From NCBI GenBank assembly GCA_019843655.1, contig JACDQD010000002.1, forward strand, positions 13,105,154 through 13,169,153: DNA of 64,000 nt. The letters are read 5' to 3'. The notes under the pieces were generated by a model, which was not told where the DNA came from, did not search any database, and saw only the letters and a list, made by a program, of their open reading frames with translations. Of the stretch, positions 27,701-42,900 are shown piece by piece. The position numbers and the translations under genes are program-made. Every line of letters starts with the position of its first letter. Positions within the stretch are counted from its first letter, which is position 1. Origin of the DNA: Lethocerus indicus (lineage: Eukaryota > Arthropoda > Insecta > Hemiptera > Belostomatidae).

Positions 27701-30700
27701 ATTTTCCTATATTCAAATATAGTAAATTTACCAGTTAAACTATGCTTTTCTGATGGTCGGATTTAATTAGTGTGAGACGAACTGTCTCACTGTTCCGGAG
27801 CTCAGCATCCTATAACCCCTCAACTAGAAATGTTTTCGTGTCACCGTTGGAACCTACAGTTTTATTTTTGTTTCCATTGTTCTAATTCACGTTCGACGAA
27901 GAAGCATGAACAGACGACTTTCATATTCATTTTCGATCGAAATCCCGAAGCGGTCCCAGTTCCCTAATCAATACTTCTCCGGGGGAGAAAGACCCCCCTC
28001 CCCCCACCAAAATAGCACTGGAGCGAATGTAGCGGGGCAGGACGGGAGGGTAGTCCCTCCCCTTTTTTCCTGAGCGCCTTTCTGCTTCTCTCCCTCTTCC
28101 ATTCCCTTTCTACTCCTCGAAAATCCATTTGCATAAAAAGGGTATTCCCCTCCGCACTCCCACCAACCCCCCGGGTTTCCACGGGCCATTGGGCCACCCG
28201 GCGAAACGGTGCTAACCGCATCAGCAAAAATTCCTCCGCCCTGTTGCGGGAACCCCGGAAATTGCAGCTACTTTTATTCGAATCGCGAAAACCTAACGGA
28301 GAAGCGGGGGAGAGGGTGATCTGTCCTCTTTCCGCACCTCGGTGGTAATAAAGAGCAGTATAAATTGAGTTAGTTGAATGAAAAAAATACAAACACTTAT
28401 AAAATGCGAGATACAAAAAGGAATTTAAATTTCCCGCCAAAGAAAAATGCATTTGTCAAATGTAGGTTCTGCCAATGAGAATGTGTTCAGAGAAAAAGAA
28501 TGACAGAAGACGCGTGCCGGACGATATTTCCTAGAAAGGGCAGTTTAGCGCTAAATACCGAAACCGGACCAAATTGGGGGCAAGAGGCCATAGAGAAACC
28601 AGTGTTTTTTGCGGTGGAAACCGACAGAAAGGAAGAAGGAATAGCTCCAGACGGAGATAAATATAATAACAAGGGCTTTCACTTCTTTAAACAGGTCTAT
28701 AAACATCAGAGCGGACCGAATGCTATAGAACACTGTATGCTCCTTTTTTACTATTTTATGATGAAAACATTGGGCATATATGTCCTCATAATACAATTTC
28801 CTAGTTAATAAAAATATGAATTAATACCAACAAAATTAGAAAAATAACATCATTAAATAAACGTGTTATTTGGTAACAATTATCTCTAATATTTTTATAC
28901 CCCTTACTTTAATGAAAAAATGTTTAACATTCTTCCAATACGATAATTTGACAAGACCTGATGAAAATAAAAATCAGTCATTTACTACAAAAGTATGATA
29001 CGACAATAAAAAATGTATAATGCCTGAACCTGTTTATGGTACATAATATTTAAAATATTTAATGACCAATTCCTTACACAGCATAGAAACATTGATGAGA
29101 AACAGTCTTAAAATAGTTTTATATCAATTTTGATGGTGACAGAACGATAACCTGTGTCAAAAATGCAACTATGTGTATTAGCTACCATAAAGGATTTAGT
29201 TAAAGTCGTTTATGCATTCAATGGACTTTTTATTAGACGTAATGAATAATAAAGGGAAAGAGAGACGGATTTATTCGGGTCCCTCCCCTCTTTTTCTGCC
29301 AGTTAACCTCCTCAACATATTCAACTTTCCCAAGACAGAGGACCTCCCACCTACCCCACCCCACACTTTTACTCCCTCATTCACTCACTCACTCTCTCTC
29401 TCTCGCTCTCTCTCTCTCTCGCTCTCTCCCTCACTCACATATACACACACGTCGGGCCCCTTCTCATAGACGGTTGATATCCTGATTATTTACCAAATTT
29501 TCACTTTAGATGGCCATAACATTAACGGAACCCTAACGCTTTCTCGAATAATTCCGATGTCCTACGAAACCAAGGCAGGTTACAAATGTCGAATATTAAT
29601 GACACCTGAAACCAGGACGAAGATATGCTCGCGGCTCCACGAAGAACAAAGGTATGCACACGTGAGGTAACGTCCACGTTATGAAACGTGGACCGAATAC
29701 GATATATAAAATAAAGTTGCGATATAGCATTGGACGGGAATGGATAGTATGTATGAGTGGACAGACGCTCGTTTTATTACTGGTCACGTCTTGAGACCTT
29801 CCGCCGTCTTCAGTTGTTTCATCCTCATTAGTCCCTTGTTTTGTCGCATTACGCTCGGAACAAGCGGAAAACCAGTCCGCGGTGCACCGATCAGAATAAG
29901 AAAATATTTCGAATGGACTTTAAAGCGGCCAGGAATAAATTACACCAACTACCTACCAACTAATACAACTAATAACAAGATGGAGACAATTAAGAGAAAA
30001 AAATACAGAATCTGTTAAGATGAGGCTGTAAGGAAACAGCGGCAGATGGTCTAAACCTACATACATAAATATAAATCTCGCATTTAATGTTAATTAGAAG
30101 GATACAACCACAAGGAAGAAACCATTTGGTTTCTCCATAAAAGTTAATGTAATTTCGAATAACATACCTAGAACCAAAGTGTTCCTTTCTTTTAAAACGT
30201 TACAAAGTCTGAGTATATCCATTCTAGGGTTTCGCCAGTCCCTACAGCTAAAAAGATATCCTGAAGAGTATAGAAACTGATCCGAGTGTGAAAATAAAAA
30301 ACAATACGTTAACCCGGATAATTCGAAGAAGCATCACTCAGGGCGAAGGTGTTTTCGTTTTAAAACCGTTTAAATCACTACTAGTCTGCAGAGCTGTACT
30401 GATGACGTGAGATGATGAGTGGGCGCTTTTCGATATAAGGCGAATCGTGAACTGGACGAGTCGGACACGAATATCAATGGGAAAACCACAGGGCCGAGTG
30501 ATGAAACGCGTAAATAGTGCCGGTTGAACCTTCACCTTTCCGAGTACGACCTCCGGTTATCCTGGAGGTTCTGAGCGTCGAGGCGAGTCTCCATGTGTGG
30601 TTCTTTCGGGCGGCTCACATCGTCTAGCACTCACCGGTCGAAATACGATTCAAACGGGACACAGAACACGCGCCAGGAACGTCCAAACGACGCACGCACA

Positions 30701-33700
30701 GCTACTGACAACAACAACACGGGCTGGTAGGAGTGGCATGAGAGGAGAAGAGAGACTGGTGGCCTCGTCGGCCTGCTCCCAGCTCCGGCCCCGGCACACT
30801 GCGCACACACCTACCCACACCAACCCCGCCCCGACCCACCCACCCACCCTCAAAACACAATTCTCAATGAAAAACATTATCTATTAATTCATCCCGTACA
30901 ACAAATGCTAGCCGAAATTAGTATAAGACGTGAAATAAAACAAATACTTCAGCGGACTTAATGCACACGTGGATACGTCATGATGGAATGAATAAATAAA
31001 ATGCTATTACTTCGATGAAATAAACGAACGGTATCTTAAATTCGTATATAACACGTGGCAATGCCTTGAAAACAGTTTTTACATGCGGCGCTCAAACCTC
31101 TGATGAGAACTAATCTCCTGTTTCGTGGATACATATTCGATGAAAATCATTTAATCGAAGACCATATGCGATAAGTTACAATAGTTCGCCTGGACGGATT
31201 ATAATTCGATGTTAACGGAATCCCCGATTATAATAAAAACAATTTATAATAGAACGCGCTGAACATTCCCTTCCACGGACGTAGTAAGAAAGAAGTGAAG
31301 CACATATGTGGAAGGAAGCTCGTGAACATATGACGGCAAATCAAAAGAAAATAGTACCTAAAATGTATGTGCCATAGGATTAAACATCTTATAATTTAAT
31401 AATAATCCGAATTAAATATACAATAAAATACGAAGAGGGAGAAGACACGATTAGAAAAAATAACCGATTGCGAAAACTTACGTTTCTCAACAGAGCAGAC
31501 TTTTGCTTTCTATTTCTAAGTTCTGACGTAACCGTCTCACACAAAGTTAAGCCTCAGATTTTAAAATACGCTGGAAGGAGTCGGCCTTCGGCACGCTTTC
31601 CATTCACAGGTGAAAAATGAAAGTTAAATCACTTCATACAATGGACCAAAAACAAAAATGAAAATATATACACTGAATTTTAAATAACATTATAGTTGTT
31701 ATACATTCCAAATTCTTGCTCTATTTGGCCCATTCATGGAAGGTATTCCATTATACCATTCAAGGAAGTAAATGCTTATTAATAATGATACGATTTGCTC
31801 TTATTCAAAATAAATCAATAAGGTGGAATAGGAATGGAATTTTCAATTAAAGAGACAAGTGTGCCGGAGGCATCGAACAAGCGACCTTCTGCACCTAGGC
31901 CAATGGTCTAACTTCCAATGAACTATTCGAGTGCCCTACAATTTACTTCTACCTCTTTCTTACCCAACATTCCCCCACTGTACTCGGACGTATTCATTAC
32001 CTTCTGTAAACTACAGGACAAAGAGTAGCTATGTAACAAGTAATATGTACCATTGGTCTAGATGGCTGAAAGGGAAAGGCACGAATCCTGTGATCGGTGC
32101 GAATTATATCTCCAATTTCGAATAAAACATAAGAGTCTTTATTTATCCAATCAGTTTCATATAAAATGCCGAGTTTTTTCATATTTAATTAATATGCAGA
32201 TGTCCCACCAACATAATAACGCAGATTTCATAGGGGGTCCTTCTTTGATTTGTCCGCGTAATGTAATATCCGGAGGCAATAGGGATACAGAAATTGACAA
32301 AAGGAGTCGAACCGGGGTCGCAATTTATGTGAGCAGTATCAGAAACGAGACGGGAAGTATAGGCATTATACGCGTGTTGGGGAAACTTGGGCACATAAAT
32401 AATTGAACAACGGTGGGCCCCTGGACCCCGGACATAAATCAGCTGGCACCCCCACCACTCCCATGGAGCCGACCCGACCCTCCAATTCCATCCTGTCCCC
32501 CACCACGTGTCCTACCTTTAAACCCACGTGCAACAACCCCGCACCACCAAATAGGTCGTCCTCTTGAATCATACTTTGAATCGATAAATGACCACGGAGG
32601 GGGGCCATATACGCCAAGCAGTGTAAACAAATGTTTTAATTAAAAAAACGACCCAGCAATGTGATAAGGAAACCAGAGATACACCCGTAAACTATTTACA
32701 TTATAGCGTATTAAATTTTTAAATGAATCAGCGCTCAAATGTGTGTAATTTAGACACTTCCAGTAAGCTGAACAAATGTCGGGTTTATAAGCCTTAGAAC
32801 ACAGGATCAATCGCGACGCATTATCAAGGTAAGCTTTATAATCTGACTACAAATTTAAGTTAGATAGCAAGGAAATATGTGCTGAGCTATAATAAAGGCT
32901 AAAGAATCGAGTAATTTGTGTTGAAATAATATTCTATGGTGTGGCGTAGCATAACAATTACTTATAAATCAATAAATTTATTAAATCAAAATTATGTAGG
33001 CATTAAAATGTATAAGAACCATATAAACTTACGATCACTGTGAACATTAATGGGTTATCTGTCGAATTCATAATCGATTACTTAAAACTAATTAAATATA
33101 AAACTGCATTAATATGTTATAACACAGGGGTCCGTTCCCAACTACAACTTGACATACGCTCTTCTTACATGTTTGAGGAATTCTACACGGCTCTCTTGGA
33201 GCCCGAGGACCGTAAAAATGCCGTAAAATGAGATATAACTAGGCCGGCCCCAAATAGCTTTTTAACCAGGCAATGCAATCAGAAATTAAGAGTAGATTCA
33301 ATTAAGCGAACTCAAACCGTAAAATGCTTATGCTTAGCAAAAAAGTAAAATTATTAAAATCATAATATACTTCCATCTAACTGTTCTACTACCACGTATT
33401 CCTAGTTACACGCGTTCCCAATTTTTTAAATGTATTTATTATTTATCAGGCTTCTTCTACGCCTTCTAATTGTTGCGCACTAAAGTATTTCAATCAGGAC
33501 CCGAATCTACACCTATGAATGATGGTCATATGCCACGGTCGATAACCTTTCGCGATGTCTTCAGGTATGCGGTGGACCGGAAAAACATCCGCAACAATGT
33601 GTAAGCATAAGCAAAAAGTTATGAGTAATAAAAAATGCATACTCTCCGTAACTACGTCGAACATTCTCTCGGGAATATGATACGGGGCTGTCAACTTTCA

Positions 33701-36700
33701 CCGGGCGGGGGAAAGTAATCCAGGGGGACTCGATCGGAGAGTCCATCCGGACCCATCCGGGAGAGTTAGGGCTGGGGGCTACAAATCCACTATAGAGGTG
33801 GTCTTGAATGGAGCCCCTCCGCAAATACAACCTCCTCGAATCCCCCATCGGCCCAAAACCGGCGACTCGAACCACAAAACGACACGCCACAGCCGACTGC
33901 CACAACCCGGCTGAAGGAAAACCTACACAACTTGAACCACTCCAACAGGAATGGCTTTATCTTATCTCGCTGTGAGGTAAAAAATTATGAGAGGGGTAAT
34001 GATAAAAAAAAAGCCACAAGTGTACCAAACAATAATGATTCTGTAGTGAGAGTATTTAAAGACGGGTGGACATGTTTATAAATATCCGAGATTTATTAAT
34101 TAATTTTAATAACGCTTCAGCGTTTCCTATAATCAAATATTGCTACATTAAGTTTATTGGAATTACTCTTTAGCGTTTCATGCTAGTAGAAATAGTGGAC
34201 TGGGCACCGTTACTTGAAACAAAGAACCAGAACGGTAGTTAAAAACATAAATACTGTCAATCGAGAAAAGAAATTCAATTTCCTACGCAATTAAAATTAA
34301 TTAACGTTCTTTATCCGTGATAATTAATTTATCAGCTGCAATAATGAATTCTGTAGGATAACAGAATGACACAGCGTGGTCTACAGCGAGAACTGAAGAT
34401 TTAACTACTGAAATAGCATGTCCCTGTATCATGACGCTCAAATAACTGCTTGTCTTAGTAAGTCACTACAAATCGCTACAATTATATCTAACTAAGTCAA
34501 TAAGAATGGATAGGTCAGAAGAAATGATATCGCATTTTAGGCATTCAGTTCTTCATATAAGGTCAGGCGGTTAGGTTGGATGACCTTTAAACTCTTTCAC
34601 CTACAACCTGAATCCTTGAAAACTAGACTTCGCACAATGAAATGACATGGTACAATGTGTACACATGCCAACAGGAATATTGTCACAGGGTCACAAATGT
34701 TCACGGTATCGTAAATTGTAGGCGTTTAGAGGATCAGCAAAATTCTCAAAGATCGAAATGTACACGGTATTTCAGACGCCTTCGTTCTTCCAAGCGTTTG
34801 GCACAAATCAGCTATAAATCTCACGTTACAAACAAATACAACAGTTTCACAATCACTTCAGTAAAGGGCCCTGTGGCAGAAACATCTCCCACACTTTCCC
34901 CCGTTCAATTTGATATAAATCTAGCGAAACGCCAGCTTTAGTTTTTAGTAAATTCGTTAACCACATCACTTCCGTTGAGCACAGACGATTATATGTGACG
35001 TAAAATAAATAAATTTAAGAAAAAGTCTGTTATCGTTACATCACGATAGCTAAAACAATCGACGAATTCTTCCCACGAACTGAAAGAAGATAACATCCCG
35101 TCAACATCATATCACCTCAACAAAAACTAAATTTTTTAGCAGTGGGAGAAAAGTAAACATCAAAGTTCGTTCTTGATTCCTTTTCTCTATAAATAATTAT
35201 TTATACATCCTCGTCGCTTAGATAGTGCAATTATCTATTATGCTGTTTTACGCTTTATATTTATTTTACATGTTCATATTGGTATAGCAGTATCCATAAT
35301 CAAATTCATTGCCATAGACTAGAAAGAAAAGAACAGTACGGATACTACACTGTTACATTAATATATACACAGTTAAGAACGTTTTGATTTTTCAAAAACA
35401 CTTGGGAAGCACTTTGGATGTGGGAGAGGTGATATTAAGAGCTAAAACAAACGATACATAATATCCCAAGAGCAACATTTGTGATGACAATACTGAGAAA
35501 AGATGAAGCGGAATGAGATCATTGTAATCAAAGACCGCCAAGAAGGATACACGAGACGCACCTGTTGATCAATTACTACTCAGTTACTAAGTTATGTTAG
35601 TTATTAACATGTGTAATTATTAGTTGATAAACAAAGACCACATGAGTTAAATGTCAGTTTAAAACAGAAAAATTGGTGTACTGGAAAAGTATTATAAATG
35701 ACTATCCTGCCCGCTATAGCAAACTGATAGATATGAATGAGTGAAAACAAGACCTGGGAGCCCGTCGCACATTAAACATTTGAGGGTCTTTTTATTTAAT
35801 CAGAATTACTGAAAGCAGCATAAAATTGGGGATATTTAAATATAAAATAAAATTATACTTAATAACCTTGAGATATTTTGGTAAGAAATTATTTCGCTTG
35901 AAACAAAACACAAAAATTAAGAAATCTGGAGGTAAAAAGAAACCGTATTAATAATTTACCCAATTCACTCTCAAAGTAACGCCCTCAGACAAGTCCACCT
36001 TTGCTTGGATACTAAAGGTTTCAAAATGTCGCTAGAGAATATTTAAGCAACCAGGTGGCCTTGAACCCGTTACTGTATTTTAACCAGGACGACTTTTATG
36101 ACAATAGTCGGCCCTGAATCACAATCATAAATACTATTTATTCCACAAAAGAACACTGAGAAATTTCTTGCGGATAATATGTTTTTCTGAATCAATCTAT
36201 TAAAATACTGTATACAACGCCTAGTAATTTTTCTATTCAATGAGCAATGTGGGCAACAGTATACGAAGGGAAGCATTTGACCCATTTGAGCAAAAGAATG
36301 AATACGTATTTTGTGAATATATTTCCAGTACCACCAGGTTTGATTTAATATCGCGAAAACATGGGCACATAAAAACAGCAAATATTATTATTGGGGTAAA
36401 CATATGTGTGCTGCTAAAGCGCTGAAGCAAAAGAAGAATAAGGTACGATCTTTTTGCAACCGTTGATTTCTGAATCACTTATTTCACATCACCGAAGAAG
36501 GAGCAGGAAAATTTTATTTTCTGAAAGAATGGACTAAGAAAAATATATATGAATTAATCAATTATTAGGCATACGTGGTGCCTGTGTCTCGAATACCTTG
36601 GATTATCCGAACTCACAAAATTTTTCGGATAACTAAACCTGAATTCTAAGTTTCTAATTCTCCTTTTCAGCTAGTTACGTTAGCTATAAATGAAAAAAGT

Positions 36701-39700
36701 AAGAACTGATAGGAACAACAGTCTCAGAAATTTATATAACACGATGCCCTCTTCTTTAGTGTCGTCAGTCAGAACTAATGTCCGACTGTCCAGTGCGAGA
36801 ATCATTTAACAGAAGTTTGTATTATTAGCCGTGTCCCATTTCGAAATGCTAGACCATATCAGGCAAGAAATGGCCCAACTGCACCCGTATTATATCAAAC
36901 TAATTATCACTTAATATTTCACAATATCAGCTCAAGGACAATAGGAGACGTCAAGCTCATTTCAGTTTCAGATTAGCCACTGTTATCTAAGGCCGGTTTT
37001 GATATTTCGTTCAATTAAAACCAGGTACATAAACGAACAATAAAAATGTATGGCCAACATGTAAACTTTAAAAACAAATAATGCCGCGTGTTTTTATGAT
37101 ATTTAGATGATTTATTCTCAACCTATAACCGGTTGAGTAACACAAAAACAGGTAAACACTTCCCAGCAAGAGCTGTCTTTTAAATCATGAAATACAAATC
37201 GTAGGATTTTAAATAACGTATATTCGCACTGAAATATCACAGGCTGGAGATAAGAAGACGTGTGAAATACAACCTCCAGCTGTACTACCAGGTATACGCA
37301 GTATTCCAATGTTAATAATAAACAGGAAACCAGAATTAAAGTACTTACTTGTTTGTTTTCGAAAGGTTCGGGTCACTGATTTTCCGCCGCTCCCGATGCT
37401 GTCTCTGCAAATAATAACAAGAACCATTAGTAAGAAAACACTAGATACCAGTACAGGTACATGGAAATTTACGCACGTTTGACTCTGCATTCGTAAAATT
37501 TACACGGAATTGCAGCATTCTACATTCTGGACAACGTTGATTAATTCTATAAACAACGTATATATTTTTAAGTTAGAACAATTTATTCCCACTAATATTC
37601 TACAACTAAATCGATGTTAACAAAGAACCTTGTTATTTTAGTCGTCAGAACGTGAACAAAGAAGATATTTTAACTTATCCGTTTGTTTGAATCATTTTCA
37701 GTTTTGATGTAGAGCATGACTTCGCAAGGTTTAGACATAATGACAAGACAAGAGCAATTATCATGAGACAGTCCCATTTAAGTTTATTTGATCAGAATCC
37801 CCAACATAGGTTGAACGTTTATTCAATGTATTTTAAATAGAATAAAATAAGAATGATTTACTGTCCCGTAAAGAACGGGACACTATGATATTTTGAGCCT
37901 TTGAGGGCCACAACATAGTAGTTCAATCTGCGATATGAATGCTTGCAAACTTTCAAGGAACTACATGTTCCAGTCATTGTATCCGGCTGTAATTTGCAGC
38001 AACTTTAATCGAGTCCTTATGCACCACGAGAACCGAGCAATTACTGAAGGAAATATTTAACAAAATAAATAGAAAATACATAATGGCAATACAAGGCGGG
38101 ACAGCACTTCAATGATGGACTAATCCAGACGGAGATGACAAGTTTGATAAACAAAGGATGCGGCCACAGGATAAATGAGGTTATTAATGGTTCTCTTATT
38201 CTCTGGACATATCGTGGGGGAGGAGGCCCCTCCACGATACAAATGATCCATCCTGGGCACGGATTATGCGCGAGGGTAAATCATGGGATGAAATGCCCCA
38301 AGGAGAAGTAATTCGGAGGCAGGTCCCATAATCGGATTGGGTAGCAGAGCCGATGAACCGAACCAGACAAACTACACGTACAACGATTCTATCCTGCTGC
38401 CGCTCCGTTTTATTGATCTATGCCGGCTCCCCTTCGTTCCCGGGGAAAGACCTAGAAAGCGTTTCCTTCCTACCAGAGACTTCTGCCCTTGGCCCAGCCG
38501 TCCTAATATTCCTCGCAGACCCAGACACGATGGCGATAAAAAAAAACAATCGTAGATTAGATAATAATAAATGTTTGTTTATAAAACAGAATAGATGGTT
38601 TGGAATACGTTCTTTTGTTCTTTTGCCTCCATTCGCTGATTTCGTCCTATGCTAACCCGGTTTTCGGCATTTACATGATTCTTCAGGGTATCCGGAAGCG
38701 AAGCTTTATAACGGGTAATGTGAATACGATGATATCTCTTCGCTTGATTACCCATTTGGCGGCCTAGTTTACGTCCGAATATGATGTATTAAAAAGTAAT
38801 AAAAGGATAATTAGTAATTTCCGAGGCGAAAACAAAACGGTCGTCGATTAGAAATATCCGGGCAGGAAACCGAGTGACGTCGGTTCAATCAGCATTCGGC
38901 AGCTGGCCAAATGATGGATCATGACCCGTTCAAAGGCTAGCAATATTTAATTTTCCCAATTCGATAAATAATGATTAGCAAATTGTTGTAAACCTGAAAT
39001 CGAATATCGCAATCCAAAACATTATTCTGTGAAGGCTGTATTGCGTGAGATTAATTCCTTAGAAGGTAAATTTTTGTTAAATTCGTATCACGAAACTAAC
39101 ATTATTACTGATACGGCAGTATTATAGAAATCCTAAAATACGAAATAATATTTTTATGTAAGTTCTTACATGAAAATATTATTGCACCTTCAGATGCAAT
39201 ATTCATATAGCATTATGAAGTTCGATCAGAAGTGCTAGGTGCAATGTTACTGATTATGCCGTTACAATGAACCATAAAACGTCCATTACACTGAACTACA
39301 TTCAAAACGCACAGAAATGCCAATAACATATTTTTAATCCTCATTTCTATAGAGCAATACGCTGTATGTACTGATATGCGTCGTAATATAACGAATTTGT
39401 CCATGGCAAGAACTGAATGGTAGGCCACGTTGTTGAAATGGACGAATTGCGTTGTGTAGAGCGCAGTATTCATCAAATAAATGTTGAAATATTATCAGCG
39501 GAAAATGATTGATCTCTCGTGCTTTCGGTGCACATCATATCCATGAACAGATAGTAATGAGCAGTACGAAGATAACTACATTGAATATCAAACACTGCAA
39601 CATTGTTTCGTGAACCTTATTGGGAAATACGTTATACTTTATTACTTCATGTAAATATGTAAACTGACCAATATCTTTTAACTTTGGAAATCAATGCCAA

Positions 39701-39853
39701 GGGTTTGGAAAAGGAATATAAGCTGGGAGATAGGGAGGTCACACCTGATGTGATTGAGTTTCGTCTCACCGCCACTAGAATGAGCCAATGTACGTAAGTA
39801 CAATGGGAATATAAAAAATTGCTTGAAAAGGAAGTAATATAATAATAATAATA

Positions 39854-39916
<63 letters not shown>

Positions 39917-39936
39917 TAGACGAGATTGCAAAACAG

Positions 39937-39989
<53 letters not shown>

Positions 39990-42900
39990 GGGGGGGGGAA
40001 GGGGAAAGGAAAGGGAGAGGGAGCAAGAGAGTAAAAGATATAAGTGGCTCCTCACGCCACTTCCTTCACAGTCCAAGAGGGCGCTTTTCTCCTTCCAGGA
40101 AATAAACCGACCGTAAGGAAATACCACTTCAAGCAAAGGTCCTGCACGAGTGAAACCCTGTACGAGATTATTAACTTCAATAAAATAAGAATTATACACC
40201 AAACACAGTATCACTACGCGTAATCATTATCGAAAAATTGCGATATTCGCCTGTTATTACACAGAAAGAGTGGTCTACACTGCTTCTACTCACTGATTTA
40301 CTTCCCACAGTAAATTAGTAAGACACCAATGTATGTTGGTAGGCGATTATGACAGCAATGTTGCAGACAGAAATTTAGGACACTGCTACATGTCACAAGT
40401 TGGGACTATTCTGCTCCATAATTGGCCTTAAATACCTTAAATTAATTAAATCTCGTGAGGTTTGATAGTTTATTATATAAGCAATCTATAACAGCAAATA
40501 ACGCGATGATTCACGTATTGTAAATACTGTGACCAATAATTTAATCTGGTACAAGAAAAAATATAGTGGAGAAGCATAATTCGTTTTTATTAGCATGGAT
40601 CATCTTCTATTATCATAACAAGTTTTTTTTTATCGCACACAGTCTTAAATGGAGGACGGTAATATATTATAATAGCAGCCCCATCAGCAGAGTGCGTATG
40701 ACAATGAGCAGTTCCAAAGGTAGGCTAATAGGCACCAAACATATTTGCCCTACAGAATACGGAAGATACCCTTTATCGGTCGGATGATTTATAAAGGCCA
40801 GTAAATGCCAACGGGGACGTTTGTAGATTAGCCGCGTTCCCGAGCAGGACGAACATGCAGGTACTACGGCGGACGAAGGGAGTGGGACGCAGATTTGATT
40901 ACAGGGAAACCAAATATTGGTACACGTTTTGATGCATAGCGGCGATTCGGGGAAGGGGCCCAATGTTTAATTTACAAGCACGGAGGGAGCACAATAGGAA
41001 GCTTTCAACGCTGGAGGAATGAGAACGATAAAGTGAGAAAGACGGCGGTCATATTGATCCCAGCAGTTTTGAACAGCCTATATCCACCTTTTATTTTAAA
41101 TTAGTGATAACAATTACGATATTACCTTTATCAGCCCTTTATTAATTAATATTTAAAACCATTGTGTTGATATTAAACACACCGTGTTGATCTGAGTTTT
41201 GTCAATAGAGTCTTGTAAAATAGTAGAAGATATTTAACGCTCAGTTAAATTAATTCATTCGTGGATAAATGAGAACATTTCATGGATGAGATGAAAACAA
41301 GTGAGGTAATTTTCTTCCGTCATTAATCAGAATTGGCACCTAAACAATCGTGAGGTTTCATTTGGCACAGTGTTTCATTTTTTAGGCAACAGGCTGTGGC
41401 AAAAGTAAGAGTTCAATCTAAAGTGAAATCCAAAATACCAAATCACCAATACAGGAATACTCATCTCTAATAAATGAAAATTCGCTAGGTTTGGCAAATA
41501 TTTGACTCTGAAAATAAAGCAAAATGATCAGAAACTCCTCCTTCTACCTGCAATCCAATTACCTTCAAGTCCGAAAACACGCGAAGGAACTGATGAAATG
41601 CGACGTTGCCTGCCCACTCCTTGGAATCGGAGGGGATCGACCCCACTGACGAGGCAAGGCATTATCGGAAGAAGGGAGAACGACCGAGGGAGTAAAAATA
41701 TCTTCGGATATTGATTCCTGCGGTCAGGTGCATTCCCAGCATTTTACAGGCAAATATATTATCGTTATCATCTTTATAACGACAATAGACCGAAGCGAGC
41801 CCAAATCAGTCTTCCAACCGCCGTTCATATAATATTACATTATATAGGATTCTATTTGAGTTAGCTGAACGTAATTATAGTACTAACTGTTTCAGTTAGG
41901 ATTCCTTACGGTAAGTTACAACTAATGATTCCATAAAATGGTAGGTTAAAGGCAAACCTAAATATATGTAACAGTTATAATAACATTAATAAGATATAAC
42001 ATTCTGCGAGTACTTGTCTGAGTAAGCAAAAATTGGGTGCGCAATAAAATATGGGGGACAGAAACCGGATCTTGAGCCACGGGTTAGTCTAAACTCCTTG
42101 AGGACCACTCAGTTATTTAACATTCATTTAGTTTGTAAATGATTCTGTAGGAATTGGGTCAAGGCCCAGGTATTATTAGCATGTTCTCCACTCAATCAAA
42201 AGGCTATACTTCACTGTAAATGGAATCAGTATGATTAGAATGAGTATCTGTGCCCAACCCATCAGGCCAGTAAAACTGAATAAGATGAGGGTAGGTGTAT
42301 TGTAGGTTCGTGATGTTTCTGTCTCCTCTCGCTGGTTAGGTTAGCGAGAGGAGACAGAAACCTCAAGAACCTACAGTATTCCAACCCCTCGCAGACCACA
42401 AAACAGGTATATTAAACTAGGGTAGGTGTATATTTTACAATGATAAATAATGAACGCCAGAATTCCCGTGGAGATCAGCCACACTCAAAAACGAGTAAAC
42501 GTCGACCAACAGATTCCTTTTTAATAACCGAAGAAAGTTGAAAATAATACAAATTATAAATAAAGCTAATCGAGCATTATGCGAAATGGTATACAGTGTG
42601 ATGAAAGGCGGATGAGAGCGAAGCACAAGGATACGGGGGTTGAATGTCTAACATACCCCCCTTGTAACAATACCCCCCGTAAATCAAACCCACAACAGTA
42701 GGAACGTTTGCTCGTTTTTAAGTGATCCCCGTCGTTTAAATGTGACATTACGAAACTGTCGTAGCAGTACCTAGTCTTCAGCCACAGCTCGAAAAAGTAT
42801 CCCTTCCCATAACGAAACACTCATAACACAAGACCAAGTAGAGAATTTAATTGACATCGATCATTCGACGGACAGAAGGAATAAATAAACGAAATTCAGA

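Larger units (their letters stand above)
13069..37348 (-). other. Large intron (24.3 kb) of the RhoGEF2-like gene
   Basis: It is bounded by the donor of the 37-kb exon and the acceptor of the 13-kb exon. Phase is continuous across it, so no further constitutive coding exon is needed. It holds GC/CpG-rich islands (about 15.06-15.26, 18.06-18.44, 24.93-25.27, 27.95-28.33, 30.54-30.85, 32.4-32.6 and 33.7-33.9 kb), two 20-bp perfect palindromes (14599, 19982), several hairpins, SINE-like relics near 31.8-32.4 and 36.0 kb, a CT-rich tract (29381-29450) and a possible transposon terminus (36590). The rest is AT-rich sequence in which I see nothing specific. Confidence 0.8.

Noticed and set aside
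27964..28452. Longest open reading frame of the window (162 codons, minus strand)
   Set aside because: It lies in a GC-rich, low-stop island, overlaps another open frame in a second phase, has no recognisable domain and no splice context. Most likely chance.
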